Source: MAG-121220-bin8 sp965655865 (GTDB lineage Bacteria; Bacteroidota; Bacteroidia; Flavobacteriales; Flavobacteriaceae). Taken from it: 64,000 bases of DNA. The position numbers were made by a program, and so were the translations under genes. Positions within the stretch are counted from its first letter, which is position 1, and each line of letters begins with the position of its first letter. The notes under the pieces were generated by a model that saw only the letters and a program-made list of their open reading frames with translations, made no database searches and was not told the origin of the DNA. Location of the stretch: positions 8,437 through 72,436 of the forward strand of contig CBFHJJ010000005.1 in the NCBI GenBank assembly GCA_965655865.1, read 5' to 3'. Below, in pieces: positions 17,175 to 27,195 of this stretch.

Positions 17175-18848
17175 ATGATTTTAAATAAATATAGTAAAGA
17201 CGTCACACAAGATCCTACTCAGCCTGCGGCTAAGGCAATGCTTCATGCAATTGGATTATCTTCTGAGGATTTATCTAAGCCGTTTGTTGGTATTGCAAGT
17301 ACTGGTTATGAGGGTAATCCTTGTAATATGCACTTAAATGACCTTTCAAAGAATATTAAAGATGGTATTAATAATGACGAATTAATTGGATTAATATTTA
17401 ATACAATTGGAGTTAGTGATGGTATTTCAATGGGAACTCAGGGTATGAGATATTCACTTCCTTCTCGTGATATTATTGCTGATTCAATTGAGACTGTTGT
17501 GCAAGCAATGGCTTATGACTCTTTAATTACTGTTGTTGGTTGTGATAAAAATATGCCTGGTGCATTAATTTCGATGCTAAGACTCAATCGGCCATCTATT
17601 TTAGTTTACGGTGGAACAATAGCACCTGGATGTCATAATGGAAAAAAACTTGATGTTGTTTCAGCATTTGAAGCTTGGGGTGAAAAAGTTTCTGGAAAAA
17701 TTGATGAAAATGAATTTGGTAACATTATAAAAAATGCATGTCCAGGCGCAGGTGCCTGCGGTGGAATGTATACTGCAAATACTATGTCGTCTGCAATAGA
17801 GGCTATGGGTATGTCTCTTCCTTATAATTCATCAAACCCGGCAACTAGTTCTCAAAAAACTAAAGAATGTGATTTGGTTGGAAAAGCAATTTTTAATTTA
17901 ATTAAACTAGATATAAAACCTTTAGATATTGTCACTAAACAATCTATTGAAAACGCAGTAAGATTAATAACAGTTTTAGGAGGATCAACAAATGCAGTTC
18001 TTCATATGCTTGCCATTGCAAAAAGTGCAAATATTAATTTTACCATTGACGATTTTCAAAAAATCTCTGAGAAAACCCCATTTTTAGCAGACTTAAAGCC
18101 AAGTGGTAAGTTTTTAATGGAGGATCTTCATAATGTCGGTGGAGTTCCAGCTGTAATGAAATACATGTTAGAAAATAATTTGTTAGACGGAAACTGCTTG
18201 ACAGTAACTGGAAAAACAATTAAAGAAAATTTAGAAGAAGTAAAATCATTAGATTTTAATCAAAATGTAATTAAACCAATTTCAAAACCTATTAAAGATT
18301 CTGGACATATTAGAATTTTATATGGTAATATAGCTACAAATGGGTCAGTTGCAAAAATTACTGGGAAAGAAGGTCTAAAATTTTCAGGAAAAGCTATTGT
18401 TTTTGATTCTGAACAGGAAGCTAATGATGGAATAAAAAATGGATTAGTCAAAAAAGGTAATGTAGTTGTTATTAGATATGTAGGTCCAAAGGGTGGGCCC
18501 GGAATGCCCGAAATGTTAAAACCTACATCAGCTATAATGGGTTGTGGATTAGGAAAAGAAGTAGCATTAATAACAGATGGTAGATTTTCAGGAGGTACTC
18601 ATGGTTTTGTTGTTGGTCATATATGTCCTGAAGCTCAAGACGGAGGTAACATAGCTCTCATTAAAAACAATGATAATATAATTATTGATGCTATTACTAA
18701 TTCTATTTCTTTAGATATTTTGGAAGAAGAATTGATAAAAAGAAGAAATAATTGGATTAAACCAGAACTTAAGTTTAAAAACGGAATATTATATAAATAT
18801 TGTAAAAATGTTTCAAATGCATCAAAAGGATGTGTCACAGATAATTAA
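17175..18848 (+). CDS. ilvD: Dihydroxy-acid dehydratase
   Basis: Dehydrates dihydroxyisovalerate and dihydroxymethylvalerate to the 2-oxo acids that become valine and isoleucine. The 557-residue protein has the iron-sulfur cysteines in GCDKNMPGALISM and CPGAGACGGMYTANTM, and the C-terminal IMGCGLGKEVALITDGRFSG region. It is the first gene of the ilv operon. Its stop overlaps the ilvB start as TAATG. The ATG at 17175 lies four bases after a hairpin and T-run. Confidence 0.96.
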   Translation: MILNKYSKDVTQDPTQPAAKAMLHAIGLSSEDLSKPFVGIASTGYEGNPCNMHLNDLSKNIKDGINNDELIGLIFNTIGVSDGISMGTQGMRYSLPSRDIIADSIETVVQAMAYDSLITVVGCDKNMPGALISMLRLNRPSILVYGGTIAPGCHNGKKLDVVSAFEAWGEKVSGKIDENEFGNIIKNACPGAGACGGMYTANTMSSAIEAMGMSLPYNSSNPATSSQKTKECDLVGKAIFNLIKLDIKPLDIVTKQSIENAVRLITVLGGSTNAVLHMLAIAKSANINFTIDDFQKISEKTPFLADLKPSGKFLMEDLHNVGGVPAVMKYMLENNLLDGNCLTVTGKTIKENLEEVKSLDFNQNVIKPISKPIKDSGHIRILYGNIATNGSVAKITGKEGLKFSGKAIVFDSEQEANDGIKNGLVKKGNVVVIRYVGPKGGPGMPEMLKPTSAIMGCGLGKEVALITDGRFSGGTHGFVVGHICPEAQDGGNIALIKNNDNIIIDAITNSISLDILEEELIKRRNNWIKPELKFKNGILYKYCKNVSNASKGCVTDN

Positions 18849-20545
18849 TGAGTAATAATATAAAAATATCAGGTGCAGAGGCAGTCATAAGGACACTAAT
18901 TGAAGAAGGTGTCGATTTAATATACGGCTATCCTGGAGGCGCAATTATGCCTATATACGATGAGTTGTACAAGTTTCAAGATAAATTAAATCACGTTTTA
19001 ACTAGACATGAACAAGGGGCTACTCATGCTGCTCAGGGCTTTTCAAGAGTTTCAGGAAAAGTAGGTGTAGTAATGGCAACATCCGGCCCTGGGGCTACAA
19101 ATTTAGTTACAGGAATTGCAGATGCTCAAATTGATTCAACTCCAATGGTTTGTATAACTGGTCAAGTTTCATCGCATTTACTAGGTTCTGATGCTTTTCA
19201 AGAAACTGATATAATTGGCATATCTACACCTGTTACAAAATGGAATTGTCAAATAACTAAAGCTAAAGATATTCCAGAGATTTTGGCAAAAGCATTTTAT
19301 ATTGCTCAATCAGGAAGACCAGGTCCTGTTTTAATAGACATTACAAAAGATGCTCAATTTGAATTAATGAGTTTTCAGTACAATAAATGTTTTTCTGTAA
19401 GAAGTTATAAACCAGTTCCTGATTATTCAATTGATCAAATAAAAAAAGCTAGTCAATTAATTAATGAATCAAAAAAACCATTTATTGTTTTTGGACAAGG
19501 TGTTATTTTGGGTGAAGCTGAAAATGAATTTAAGGAATTTATTGAGAAAACAGGAATACCTTCAGCTTGGACCATCTTAGGATTATCTGCCTTACCTACT
19601 GATCATTATTTAAATGTAGGAATGGTTGGAATGCACGGAAATTATGGTCCAAACGTTTTAACTAACGAATGTGATTTACTAATAGCTGTAGGAATGCGTT
19701 TTGATGATCGTGTTACAGGCAATTTAGAGACTTATGCTAAGCAAGCTAAGATTATTCATATGGAAATTGACCCTGCAGAAATAAATAAAAATGTTGAGTG
19801 TGATATTCCAGTCTTAGGAAACATAAAAGATACTATTCCTTTATTAACATCAATGGTTAATAAAAATTCTCATAAAAGTTGGTTAGACAAATTTTCATTT
19901 CATTATGAAATTGAATTTAAAAAAGTAATTAATAATGAAATTAACCCAACAAAAAACGGATTAACAATGGCTGAGGTTATTAAAGAAATTAATAATTCTA
20001 CTAATGGAGATGCTATAATTGTAACTGATGTTGGGCAGCATCAAATGGTAACTTGTAGGTATGCTAAATTCAATAAATCTAAATCTAATGTTACATCTGG
20101 CGGATTAGGAACTATGGGTTTTGCTCTTCCTGCGGCTCTTGGTGCTAAAATGGGAGCTCCTGAAAGAGAAGTTGTCGCTGTTATTGGTGATGGAGGATAT
20201 CAAATGACAATCCAAGAATTAGGAACAATTTTTCAAACTGGTAGTGCAGTTAAAATTGTTGTTCTAAATAATAATTTTTTAGGAATGGTGAGACAATGGC
20301 AACAAATGTTTTTTGATAAAAGATATGCCTCAACAGAGCTTGTAAATCCTGATTTTGTAACTATAGCTAAAGGATATTATTTAGAAGCTGAAAAGGTAAG
20401 TGAAAGAAAAAATTTGAAAGGTGCTGTGAATAGAATGATAAAATCTAATAAACCTTATTTTTTAGAAGTTTCTGTTGAAAAAGAGGATAACGTATTTCCA
20501 ATGATTCCTACAGGTGCTTCAGTTTCAGATATTAGATTAGAATAA
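18848..20545 (+). CDS. ilvB: Acetolactate synthase, catalytic subunit
   Basis: ThDP-, FAD- and Mg-dependent enzyme that condenses two pyruvates, or pyruvate with 2-oxobutyrate, as the first common step of valine/leucine/isoleucine synthesis. The 565-residue protein shows the YGYPGGAIMPIYDEL start, the catalytic glutamate in RHEQGATHAAQGF, and the ThDP motif GDGGYQ...LNNNFLGMVRQWQ around 440-485. It partners the small subunit encoded two bases downstream. Motifs and length match anabolic AHAS rather than the FAD-independent catabolic enzyme. Confidence 0.96.
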   Translation: MSNNIKISGAEAVIRTLIEEGVDLIYGYPGGAIMPIYDELYKFQDKLNHVLTRHEQGATHAAQGFSRVSGKVGVVMATSGPGATNLVTGIADAQIDSTPMVCITGQVSSHLLGSDAFQETDIIGISTPVTKWNCQITKAKDIPEILAKAFYIAQSGRPGPVLIDITKDAQFELMSFQYNKCFSVRSYKPVPDYSIDQIKKASQLINESKKPFIVFGQGVILGEAENEFKEFIEKTGIPSAWTILGLSALPTDHYLNVGMVGMHGNYGPNVLTNECDLLIAVGMRFDDRVTGNLETYAKQAKIIHMEIDPAEINKNVECDIPVLGNIKDTIPLLTSMVNKNSHKSWLDKFSFHYEIEFKKVINNEINPTKNGLTMAEVIKEINNSTNGDAIIVTDVGQHQMVTCRYAKFNKSKSNVTSGGLGTMGFALPAALGAKMGAPEREVVAVIGDGGYQMTIQELGTIFQTGSAVKIVVLNNNFLGMVRQWQQMFFDKRYASTELVNPDFVTIAKGYYLEAEKVSERKNLKGAVNRMIKSNKPYFLEVSVEKEDNVFPMIPTGASVSDIRLE

Positions 20546-20546
20546 T

Positions 20547-21080
20547 ATGAAAGATTTAAAAAACACATACACTGTATCAATATACACTGAAAATAACATA
20601 GGTTTATTAAACAGAATTTCTGCAATATTTTTAAAACGTCATATAAATATTGAAAGTCTGACAACATCACCCTCAGAAATTGATAATATATTCAGATTTG
20701 TTATTGTAGTTAAATCAACTGAATTTTCAATAAAAAGGATTATTAAACAGTTAGAAAAACAAATTGAAGTAATAGCCTCTTTCTATCATACTGATGATCA
20801 AACTATATTTCTAGAAACAGCACTTTATAAAGTTAAGTCAAAATCACTTTTTGATGAAAAGCATATTCAAAAGATTATTAAAAATAGTCAGGCTAACATT
20901 GTAACAGTGTCACCAAATTATTTTGTTATAGAAAAAACTGGTTGGAGAAACGACACAGAAAAATTATATAAAGAATTAGAACCTTACGGGTTATTACAAT
21001 TTGTAAGATCAGGAAGAATTTCGGTTTCTAAAGAACCAATGAATATTTCCAATTTACTTGGACTAAATACAGATAAATAA
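20547..21080 (+). CDS. ilvN: Acetolactate synthase, regulatory small subunit
   Basis: A 177-residue small subunit that activates IlvB and confers valine feedback inhibition in the family. The N-terminal ACT domain spans about residues 8-80 (YTVSIYTENNIGLLNRISAIF), followed by the C-terminal domain containing VSPNYFVIEKTG and the late LEPYGLLQFVRSGRIS segment. It is translated from an ATG one base after the ilvB stop, and ilvC follows after three bases. Confidence 0.94.
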   Translation: MKDLKNTYTVSIYTENNIGLLNRISAIFLKRHINIESLTTSPSEIDNIFRFVIVVKSTEFSIKRIIKQLEKQIEVIASFYHTDDQTIFLETALYKVKSKSLFDEKHIQKIIKNSQANIVTVSPNYFVIEKTGWRNDTEKLYKELEPYGLLQFVRSGRISVSKEPMNISNLLGLNTDK

Positions 21081-21083
21081 ATT

Positions 21084-22553
21084 ATGAAAAATTATTTTAA
21101 TAAATTACCGTTAAGTCAAAAAATTGATCAATTAGGTAAATGTAGATTTATGGATTCCTCTGAGTTTTCAAAAGGGGTTTCTGCATTACTGGGTAAAAAA
21201 ATTGTTATAATAGGTTGTGGTGCACAGGGTTTGAATCAAGGTCTCAATATGAGAGATTCAGGTCTTGATATTTCTTATGCGTTAAGAAAAGAAGCGATTT
21301 TACAGAAAAGAGATTCCTATATAAATGCAACATCAAATGATTTTGTTGTAGGAACTTTTGAGGAATTGATCCCAAATTCTGATATGGTTTTAAACTTAAC
21401 ACCTGACAAAAATCATACAAATGTGGTGACCAATTTGATGCCATTAATGAAAAAAAATTCAATCCTGTCTTACTCACATGGTTTTAATGTAGTCGAGGAG
21501 GGAATGGAGATTAGAAAAGATATAACAGTAATAATGGTCGCTCCTAAATGTCCAGGAAGTGAAGTAAGAGAAGAATATAAACGAGGTTTTGGTGTTCCAA
21601 CACTTATAGCAGTTCATCCTGAAAATGATCCAATAAATATTGGTATGGATATTGCAAAAGCTTATGCAGTAGCAACTGGTGGTAATAGGGCAGGAGTTCT
21701 AGAGTCGTCATTTGTAGCAGAAGTCAAATCTGATTTAATGGGTGAACAGACAATTCTTTGCGGAGTACTACAAACAGGTTCAATTCTTTCGTTTAATAAA
21801 ATGGTACAAAACGGAATAGATCCAGCATATGCCTCAAAGTTAATTCAATATGGTTGGGAAACCATTACTGAAGCTTTAAAACACGGTGGAATTACAAACA
21901 TGATGGATAGATTAAATAACTCGGCTAAAATTGAAGCTTTTAATCTTTCAGAAGATTTAAAAGACATAATGAGACCATTATTTAACAAACATATGGATGA
22001 TATTATGTCAGGACATTTTTCCGCAACAATGATGGAAGACTGGAATAATGACGATGTCAACTTGCTAAATTGGAGAGCTGAAACTGGAAAAACTGAATTT
22101 GAAAAGACCTCACCGTCTCAAGATGAAATTTCTGAGCAAGAATTTTTTGACAATGGATTACTAATGGTTGCTTTTATAAGATCAGGTGTAGAGTTAGCAT
22201 TTGAAACAATGACAAGTTCTGGTATTATTGATGAATCTGCATACTATGAATCTTTACATGAAACTCCTCTAATCGCAAATTTAATAGCTAAGAAAAAATT
22301 ATTTGAAATGAATCGTATAATTTCTGATACAGCTGAATACGGCTGTTATTTGTTTGATCACGCATGCAAACCATTATTGAAAGATTTTTTCAAAAAAATT
22401 GAATCAAGGCACATAGGAAAACCCTTTGTTCATTCAAAACAAATTGATAACACAGAATTAATTAAAGTCAATGAAATTATTAGATCTCATCCCATAGAAA
22501 TAATTGGAAAGAAGCTAAGAACATCAATGACCTCTATGAAAACAATAGTATAA
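21084..22553 (+). CDS. ilvC: Ketol-acid reductoisomerase, class II (long form)
   Basis: Performs the NADPH-dependent isomeroreduction of acetolactate or acetohydroxybutyrate. The 489-residue length and duplicated C-terminal knotted domain mark the long class II enzyme of the E. coli type rather than the ~330-residue class I. The Rossmann motif is VIIGCGAQGLNQGLNMRDSG near residue 38, and metal-binding acidic residues occur in SDLMGEQTILCG. It is the fourth ilv gene; ilvA and leu genes do not follow, and gapN starts 20 bases downstream instead. Confidence 0.95.
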   Translation: MKNYFNKLPLSQKIDQLGKCRFMDSSEFSKGVSALLGKKIVIIGCGAQGLNQGLNMRDSGLDISYALRKEAILQKRDSYINATSNDFVVGTFEELIPNSDMVLNLTPDKNHTNVVTNLMPLMKKNSILSYSHGFNVVEEGMEIRKDITVIMVAPKCPGSEVREEYKRGFGVPTLIAVHPENDPINIGMDIAKAYAVATGGNRAGVLESSFVAEVKSDLMGEQTILCGVLQTGSILSFNKMVQNGIDPAYASKLIQYGWETITEALKHGGITNMMDRLNNSAKIEAFNLSEDLKDIMRPLFNKHMDDIMSGHFSATMMEDWNNDDVNLLNWRAETGKTEFEKTSPSQDEISEQEFFDNGLLMVAFIRSGVELAFETMTSSGIIDESAYYESLHETPLIANLIAKKKLFEMNRIISDTAEYGCYLFDHACKPLLKDFFKKIESRHIGKPFVHSKQIDNTELIKVNEIIRSHPIEIIGKKLRTSMTSMKTIV

Positions 22554-22573
22554 TTAACATTAAAACTGTAAAT

Positions 22574-24148
22574 ATGGTTCCAAATGAATACCAAATTAAT
22601 AATTTAATTAATCATAAAGAATATTTGATTAACGGTGAAATAAACAATTGGGATGGAAAACAAACTCAAGTTTATTCGACTTTACTTTGTAATAATAACG
22701 AGGATGAGCCATTACTTATAGGAAACACACCTGAGATGTCAGGAGATTATGCTTTAAAAGCATTAGATTCTGCTCACACAGCATTTAATTATGGACAAGG
22801 TGAATGGCCTACTATGAAGGTTTACGAAAGAATTCAGTGCATGGAATCTTTTGTTGAAAAAATGAAAACCAAAAGGGAAGAGATTGTTAAACTTTTAATG
22901 TGGGAAATTGGGAAGAATTTAAATGATTCAAGAAAAGAATTTGACAGAACAGTTGAATACATAAATGATACAATTGATGAATATAAAAGAATTGACAGAA
23001 AAGGAGCTACTTTTCAAAAAAAATCTGGTGTAAGAGCTTTAATAAGACGAGGTCCACTTGGTGTAGTATTATGTTTAGGTCCATATAATTATCCTTTAAA
23101 TGAAACTTTTGCGTTATTGATACCTGCCATTATAATGGGAAATACAACAATTTTTAAACCAGCAAAGCATGGGGTTTTATTAATTGCGCCATTGTTAGAA
23201 GCTTTTAAAGAATCTTTTCCTGCTGGTGTTGTTAATATAGTTTTTGGTAGAGGAAGAGAGATAGCCACTCCAATTATGAAAAGTGGTAAAGTTGACGTGT
23301 TAGCATTGATTGGCCACAGCTCATCAGCTATTTCTTTACAAGACTTACATCCACAAAAAAATAGATTAAGATTAGTTCTAGGTTTAGAAGCAAAAAATCC
23401 AGGAATAATTTTAAAAGATGCGGATATTGACTTAACTGTAAAAGAATGTATATCTGGAACATTATCGTTTAATGGTCAAAGATGTACAGCTCTGAAAATA
23501 TTATATGTTCATGAGGATATTAAAGATGAGTTCTTATCCAAATTCGTAAAAGCTGTAGATGAATTAAAGCTTGGTCTTCCATGGGAAAATACATTATTAA
23601 CTCCTTTGCCTGAGCCAGCTAAGCCTAAATATATTTCTGATTTAATAGATGATGCTATCAAGCACGGAGCAAAAATATTAAATAAAAAAGGTGGAAATAA
23701 ACAAAAGAATTTTGTCTTTCCAGCAGTTTTATACCCAGTAACTAAGGAAATGGATGTTTATAAAGATGAACAGTTTGGTCCAGTAATTCCGGTAATTTCA
23801 TTTTCTGAAATATCAACTCCAATTAAAGACATGTCTGCTTCAAATTACGGACAGCAAGTAAGTATTTTTGGTAAGGATGTGGATACATTGGGTCCAATAA
23901 TTGATTCTATGGTAAATTTAGTATGTAGAGTGAATTTAAATAGCGCTTGTCAAAGGGGGCCAGATATTTACCCATTTACTGGAAGAAAAGATTCTGCAGT
24001 AGCTACATTAAGTGTTCATGATGCACTTAGATCATTTTCAATAAGAACATTTGTTGCCTCTAAAGACAATGAACTCAACAAGGGAATTTTAAGAGAAATG
24101 ATAGATTCTAAAAAATCACATTTTATTAGAACAGATTATTATCTTTAG
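22574..24148 (+). CDS. gapN: Non-phosphorylating NADP-dependent glyceraldehyde-3-phosphate dehydrogenase
   Basis: A 524-residue aldehyde-dehydrogenase-fold protein most like GapN, which oxidises glyceraldehyde-3-phosphate directly to 3-phosphoglycerate and makes NADPH. Visible are LGPYNYPLNETF with the catalytic Asn, GLEAKNPG with the general-base Glu, and the nucleophile Cys in FNGQRCTALK. The early segment GQGEWPTMKVYERI and late NLNSACQRGPDIYPFTGRKDS also fit GapN; the latter is near the phosphate-recognition region. It follows ilvC closely and probably belongs to the same transcript. It converges on dnaN, sharing a TTAG stop tetranucleotide. Confidence 0.85.
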   Translation: MVPNEYQINNLINHKEYLINGEINNWDGKQTQVYSTLLCNNNEDEPLLIGNTPEMSGDYALKALDSAHTAFNYGQGEWPTMKVYERIQCMESFVEKMKTKREEIVKLLMWEIGKNLNDSRKEFDRTVEYINDTIDEYKRIDRKGATFQKKSGVRALIRRGPLGVVLCLGPYNYPLNETFALLIPAIIMGNTTIFKPAKHGVLLIAPLLEAFKESFPAGVVNIVFGRGREIATPIMKSGKVDVLALIGHSSSAISLQDLHPQKNRLRLVLGLEAKNPGIILKDADIDLTVKECISGTLSFNGQRCTALKILYVHEDIKDEFLSKFVKAVDELKLGLPWENTLLTPLPEPAKPKYISDLIDDAIKHGAKILNKKGGNKQKNFVFPAVLYPVTKEMDVYKDEQFGPVIPVISFSEISTPIKDMSASNYGQQVSIFGKDVDTLGPIIDSMVNLVCRVNLNSACQRGPDIYPFTGRKDSAVATLSVHDALRSFSIRTFVASKDNELNKGILREMIDSKKSHFIRTDYYL

Positions 24149-25263
24149 TTATTTAGCATAACTGGCATTACAAGCATTGTAATTTCTTCAGCTTCTGAAC
24201 CAGAATTTGTTGGTGTTAGAATTCCAGCTCTATTTGGAAGAGACAATTCTAATTTGACCTCATCAGAGTTTAAGTTTGATAACATTTCTGTTAAAAACCT
24301 TGAATTAAAACCAATTTGCATATCATCACCATTATAATTACAAATTAATCTTTCCTCAGCTTTATTACTGTAATCTAAATCTTCTGCCGAGATAATTAGT
24401 TCATTACCTGTAATTTTAAGCCTAACTTGGTGAGTTGTTTTGTTAGAAAAAATACTCACCCTTTTGGTAGAATTTAAAAACAAAGATCTGTCAATAGTTA
24501 AAACATTTGGATTTTCTTTAGGAATAACAGCTTCATAGTTTGGATATTTTCCATCAATTAATCTACATGTTAAAGACAAATTTGAGAAAGTAAATTTTGC
24601 ATTACTATCGTTAAATTCAATCTTCACATCAAATTCGTTGGTAGCTAGAATACCTTTTAAAATATTTAAAGGTTTTTTGGGCATTATGAACTCAACTAGT
24701 TTATCAGATTTATAGTCAGTTCTGACATATCTTACTAATTTATGAGCATCTGTTGCTACAAAAGTTGAGTTTTCACTTGAAAATTGAAAAAAGACACCAC
24801 TCATAACAGGTCTTAAGTCATCATTTCCAGATGCAAATATTGTTGTATTTATAGCTTCATACAAAACTTTTGAAGAAATAGAAGAGTTGTTAGGATCAGT
24901 TATAGGTAATGTTTTTGGGAATTCTTCTCCTTTTGCGTAAGCTAACGCGTATTTCCCATGATTTGAACTTATTTCTATAGTATTATTCTCCAATATATTA
25001 AATGTAAGTGGTTGTTCTGGAAATGTTTTTAAAGTATCTATTAGCAACTTAGCAGGAACAGCTATTGAACCATTGTCTTCAGATTCAATTTTTATTTCAG
25101 CACTTAAAGTCGTTTCTAAATCTGAAGCAGTTATTTTTAGTACAGATTGAGAAATATTAAATAAAAAATAATCTAAAATAGGAAGAGTGTTATTAGTATT
25201 TAAAATACCACCTAAAACCTGAATGTTTTTTAGTAATAATGAGCTTGATGCTATAAATTTCAT
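24145..25263 (-). CDS. dnaN: DNA polymerase III beta sliding clamp
   Basis: The ring-shaped processivity clamp of the replicase. The 372-residue protein has the three-domain beta fold, with FNSRFLTEML in the third domain and a C-terminal VMPVMLNN segment corresponding to the MP(M/V)R hydrophobic-pocket tail of the family. It is not beside dnaA or recF here. Its stop overlaps gapN on the opposite strand by four bases. A near-consensus TATATTTA lies on the minus strand at 25283-25290 upstream of its start. Confidence 0.96.
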   Translation of the reverse strand: MKFIASSSLLLKNIQVLGGILNTNNTLPILDYFLFNISQSVLKITASDLETTLSAEIKIESEDNGSIAVPAKLLIDTLKTFPEQPLTFNILENNTIEISSNHGKYALAYAKGEEFPKTLPITDPNNSSISSKVLYEAINTTIFASGNDDLRPVMSGVFFQFSSENSTFVATDAHKLVRYVRTDYKSDKLVEFIMPKKPLNILKGILATNEFDVKIEFNDSNAKFTFSNLSLTCRLIDGKYPNYEAVIPKENPNVLTIDRSLFLNSTKRVSIFSNKTTHQVRLKITGNELIISAEDLDYSNKAEERLICNYNGDDMQIGFNSRFLTEMLSNLNSDEVKLELSLPNRAGILTPTNSGSEAEEITMLVMPVMLNN

Positions 25264-25332
25264 AAATTATATTAATAATCAATAAATATATTAGAAACTA
25301 TCGTTAAAATAAAACATATTTATTAACACTGG

Positions 25333-26163
25333 TTAATTAAATTTTATAGTTATTACATCTCTGTAATTTAACCCAAATAAGCTGGCCGCACCTCCAAAAG
25401 TTTCAGGATTGCTTTTGTATATAGAAAGTTCTAGGTAATTAGATTTATTGAATAATGCTATTTTCTTACCAATTTCTTTCCTGTTTTCTTTTTTTATATC
25501 GAACCTAATAGCATTTCCATAAGAACCAACTATTTCTTTAAAAATGTAATTCCTAGCATTAATTTCAAAAGATCTAGATTTTCCAAATTCAATAAAAGTT
25601 TTTTTAGAAATGTTTGTAACAACATTATTATAATTATCAACATAAATTACATTTCCTGAAATTTCGTTAGATTTTTCATTTAAAATAGGATTTAAATTAT
25701 ATAATTCTTTTAGTTTATAGATTTGATTTCCTACCAAATCTATAGAGCCTCCCCTGTAAATATGTGCTGCAATTTTGACAAAAACGTCAATCACTGAGAA
25801 TGTAGTAACCTTATCATTATGGATATTTATTTCAATAATTTTTTCAGGATTTATTTTTGAAGCAAGTAAAGACATAATTCCATTGTTAGCACATATAAAA
25901 AAATGATTATCCAATTTTATAACTAAATGACTTTGTTCAATTGTTTTTTCAGAGTCAACTCCAATTATGTGAATAGAACCCTCCGGAAAATTTTTATAAC
26001 TGTTTTCAATAATATAAGCTGCTTCTACTATATTAAATGGAGATATATTATGAGAAACATCAACGATGTTCACATTTTCTAATTCATTAAATAAAGCACC
26101 TTTTACAGAACCAACATAATGATCTTTAATTCCAAAATCTGTTGTTAAAGTTATTACACTCAT
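25333..26163 (-). CDS. SAM hydrolase-like protein (S-adenosyl-L-methionine hydroxide adenosyltransferase family, DUF62)
   Basis: A 276-residue member of the DUF62 family, whose characterised members hydrolyse S-adenosylmethionine to adenosine and methionine and are relatives of the fluorinase and chlorinase. The N-terminal TLTTDFGIKDHYVGSVKG carries the conserved Asp of the Asp-Arg-His triad, and VDSEKT and YRGGS match later conserved positions. No halide-binding loop diagnostic of a halogenase is evident. It lies 69 bases ahead of dnaN on the same strand and is divergent from phoH over 76 bases. The family call is firm; the physiological role is unknown. Confidence 0.86.
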   Translation of the reverse strand: MSVITLTTDFGIKDHYVGSVKGALFNELENVNIVDVSHNISPFNIVEAAYIIENSYKNFPEGSIHIIGVDSEKTIEQSHLVIKLDNHFFICANNGIMSLLASKINPEKIIEINIHNDKVTTFSVIDVFVKIAAHIYRGGSIDLVGNQIYKLKELYNLNPILNEKSNEISGNVIYVDNYNNVVTNISKKTFIEFGKSRSFEINARNYIFKEIVGSYGNAIRFDIKKENRKEIGKKIALFNKSNYLELSIYKSNPETFGGAASLFGLNYRDVITIKFN

Positions 26164-26239
26164 TTAATGATGATAAAATAATATTTAAGGCTAAAAATTA
26201 TATAAATTTACAATATGCCTTTAATAAAACATAAGTAAT

Positions 26240-27190
26240 TTGAAAAAACTAGAATATTTTATAAAAGACATTCATCCTGTAGAGTTTTTTGATAAAAAAA
26301 ATTTTGATGTCGTAAAAATTATTAAAAATAATTTCCCCTCAATTAAAATTATTATAAAAGGGGATAGAATTGTTGCCAACGGAGAAGAGGCTTTAATAAT
26401 TCAGTTAAGAATAAGATTAGATTCATTGATCATGATTATGAAAGATAACGATAGTATAAATGATAAAACTATTACTTCGATAATGTCTGGTCAAGGTGAA
26501 AAACTAATTAGTTCACTTAGAGGAAAGTTAATATTACATGGGGTTGGTAAGAAAAAAATTAAAGCTCATACAATAAATCAAATTAAAATTGTTGATGCAT
26601 TTATTAACAATGATATGGTTTTTGCAATTGGTCCTGCAGGAACGGGGAAAACCTATACTGGAATTGCAGTAGCTGTCAAGGCTTTAAAGGATAAAATTGT
26701 AAAAAAAATTATTTTAACTAGACCAGCAGTTGAAGCAGGTGAGAGCCTCGGTTTTTTACCTGGTGACATGAAAGATAAATTAGACCCTTATATGCAGCCT
26801 TTGTATGATGCGCTCAAAGAAATGATTGACACAGATAAACTTGATGATTATCTGAAAAGGGGAGTTATAGAAATAGCACCATTGGCTTATATGAGAGGAA
26901 GAACTCTTGACAATGCTTTTGTTATTCTTGACGAAGGCCAAAACACTACTCATAATCAAATGAAAATGTTTTTAACAAGAATGGGGGTTAATGCTAAGTT
27001 TATGATTAACGGAGATCCGGGTCAAATTGATTTACCAAGAAGAGTAATGTCAGGTTTAAAAGAAGCTAACTTAGTCCTTAAAAATATTGAGGGTATAAAA
27101 ATGATATATCTCGATGATTCTGATGTAATTAGACATCAAGTTGTTAAAAGAATTATAGAAGCCTATAAAAATACTGAACACTCTAATTAA
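26240..27190 (+). CDS. phoH: PhoH-like ATPase
   Basis: A cytoplasmic P-loop ATPase of the PhoH/YbeZ family, associated with RNA metabolism and ribosome maturation. The 316-residue protein has an N-terminal nucleic-acid-binding region (about 1-110), Walker A GPAGTGKTYTG near residue 133, and Walker B FVILDEGQN near 230, where Asp-Glu-Gly-Gln-Asn is the PhoH signature. The start is TTG at 26240; no in-frame ATG lies near. A near-consensus element TAAATTTA is found at 26203-26210. The usual neighbour ybeY is absent; purC follows after five bases. Confidence 0.92.
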   Translation: MKKLEYFIKDIHPVEFFDKKNFDVVKIIKNNFPSIKIIIKGDRIVANGEEALIIQLRIRLDSLIMIMKDNDSINDKTITSIMSGQGEKLISSLRGKLILHGVGKKKIKAHTINQIKIVDAFINNDMVFAIGPAGTGKTYTGIAVAVKALKDKIVKKIILTRPAVEAGESLGFLPGDMKDKLDPYMQPLYDALKEMIDTDKLDDYLKRGVIEIAPLAYMRGRTLDNAFVILDEGQNTTHNQMKMFLTRMGVNAKFMINGDPGQIDLPRRVMSGLKEANLVLKNIEGIKMIYLDDSDVIRHQVVKRIIEAYKNTEHSN

Positions 27191-27195
27191 TTAAT

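Noticed and set aside
25333..26163. Fluorinase or chlorinase identity for the DUF62 protein
   Set aside because: The conserved features fit the SAM hydrolase group, and I saw no insertion loop diagnostic of the halogenating enzymes.
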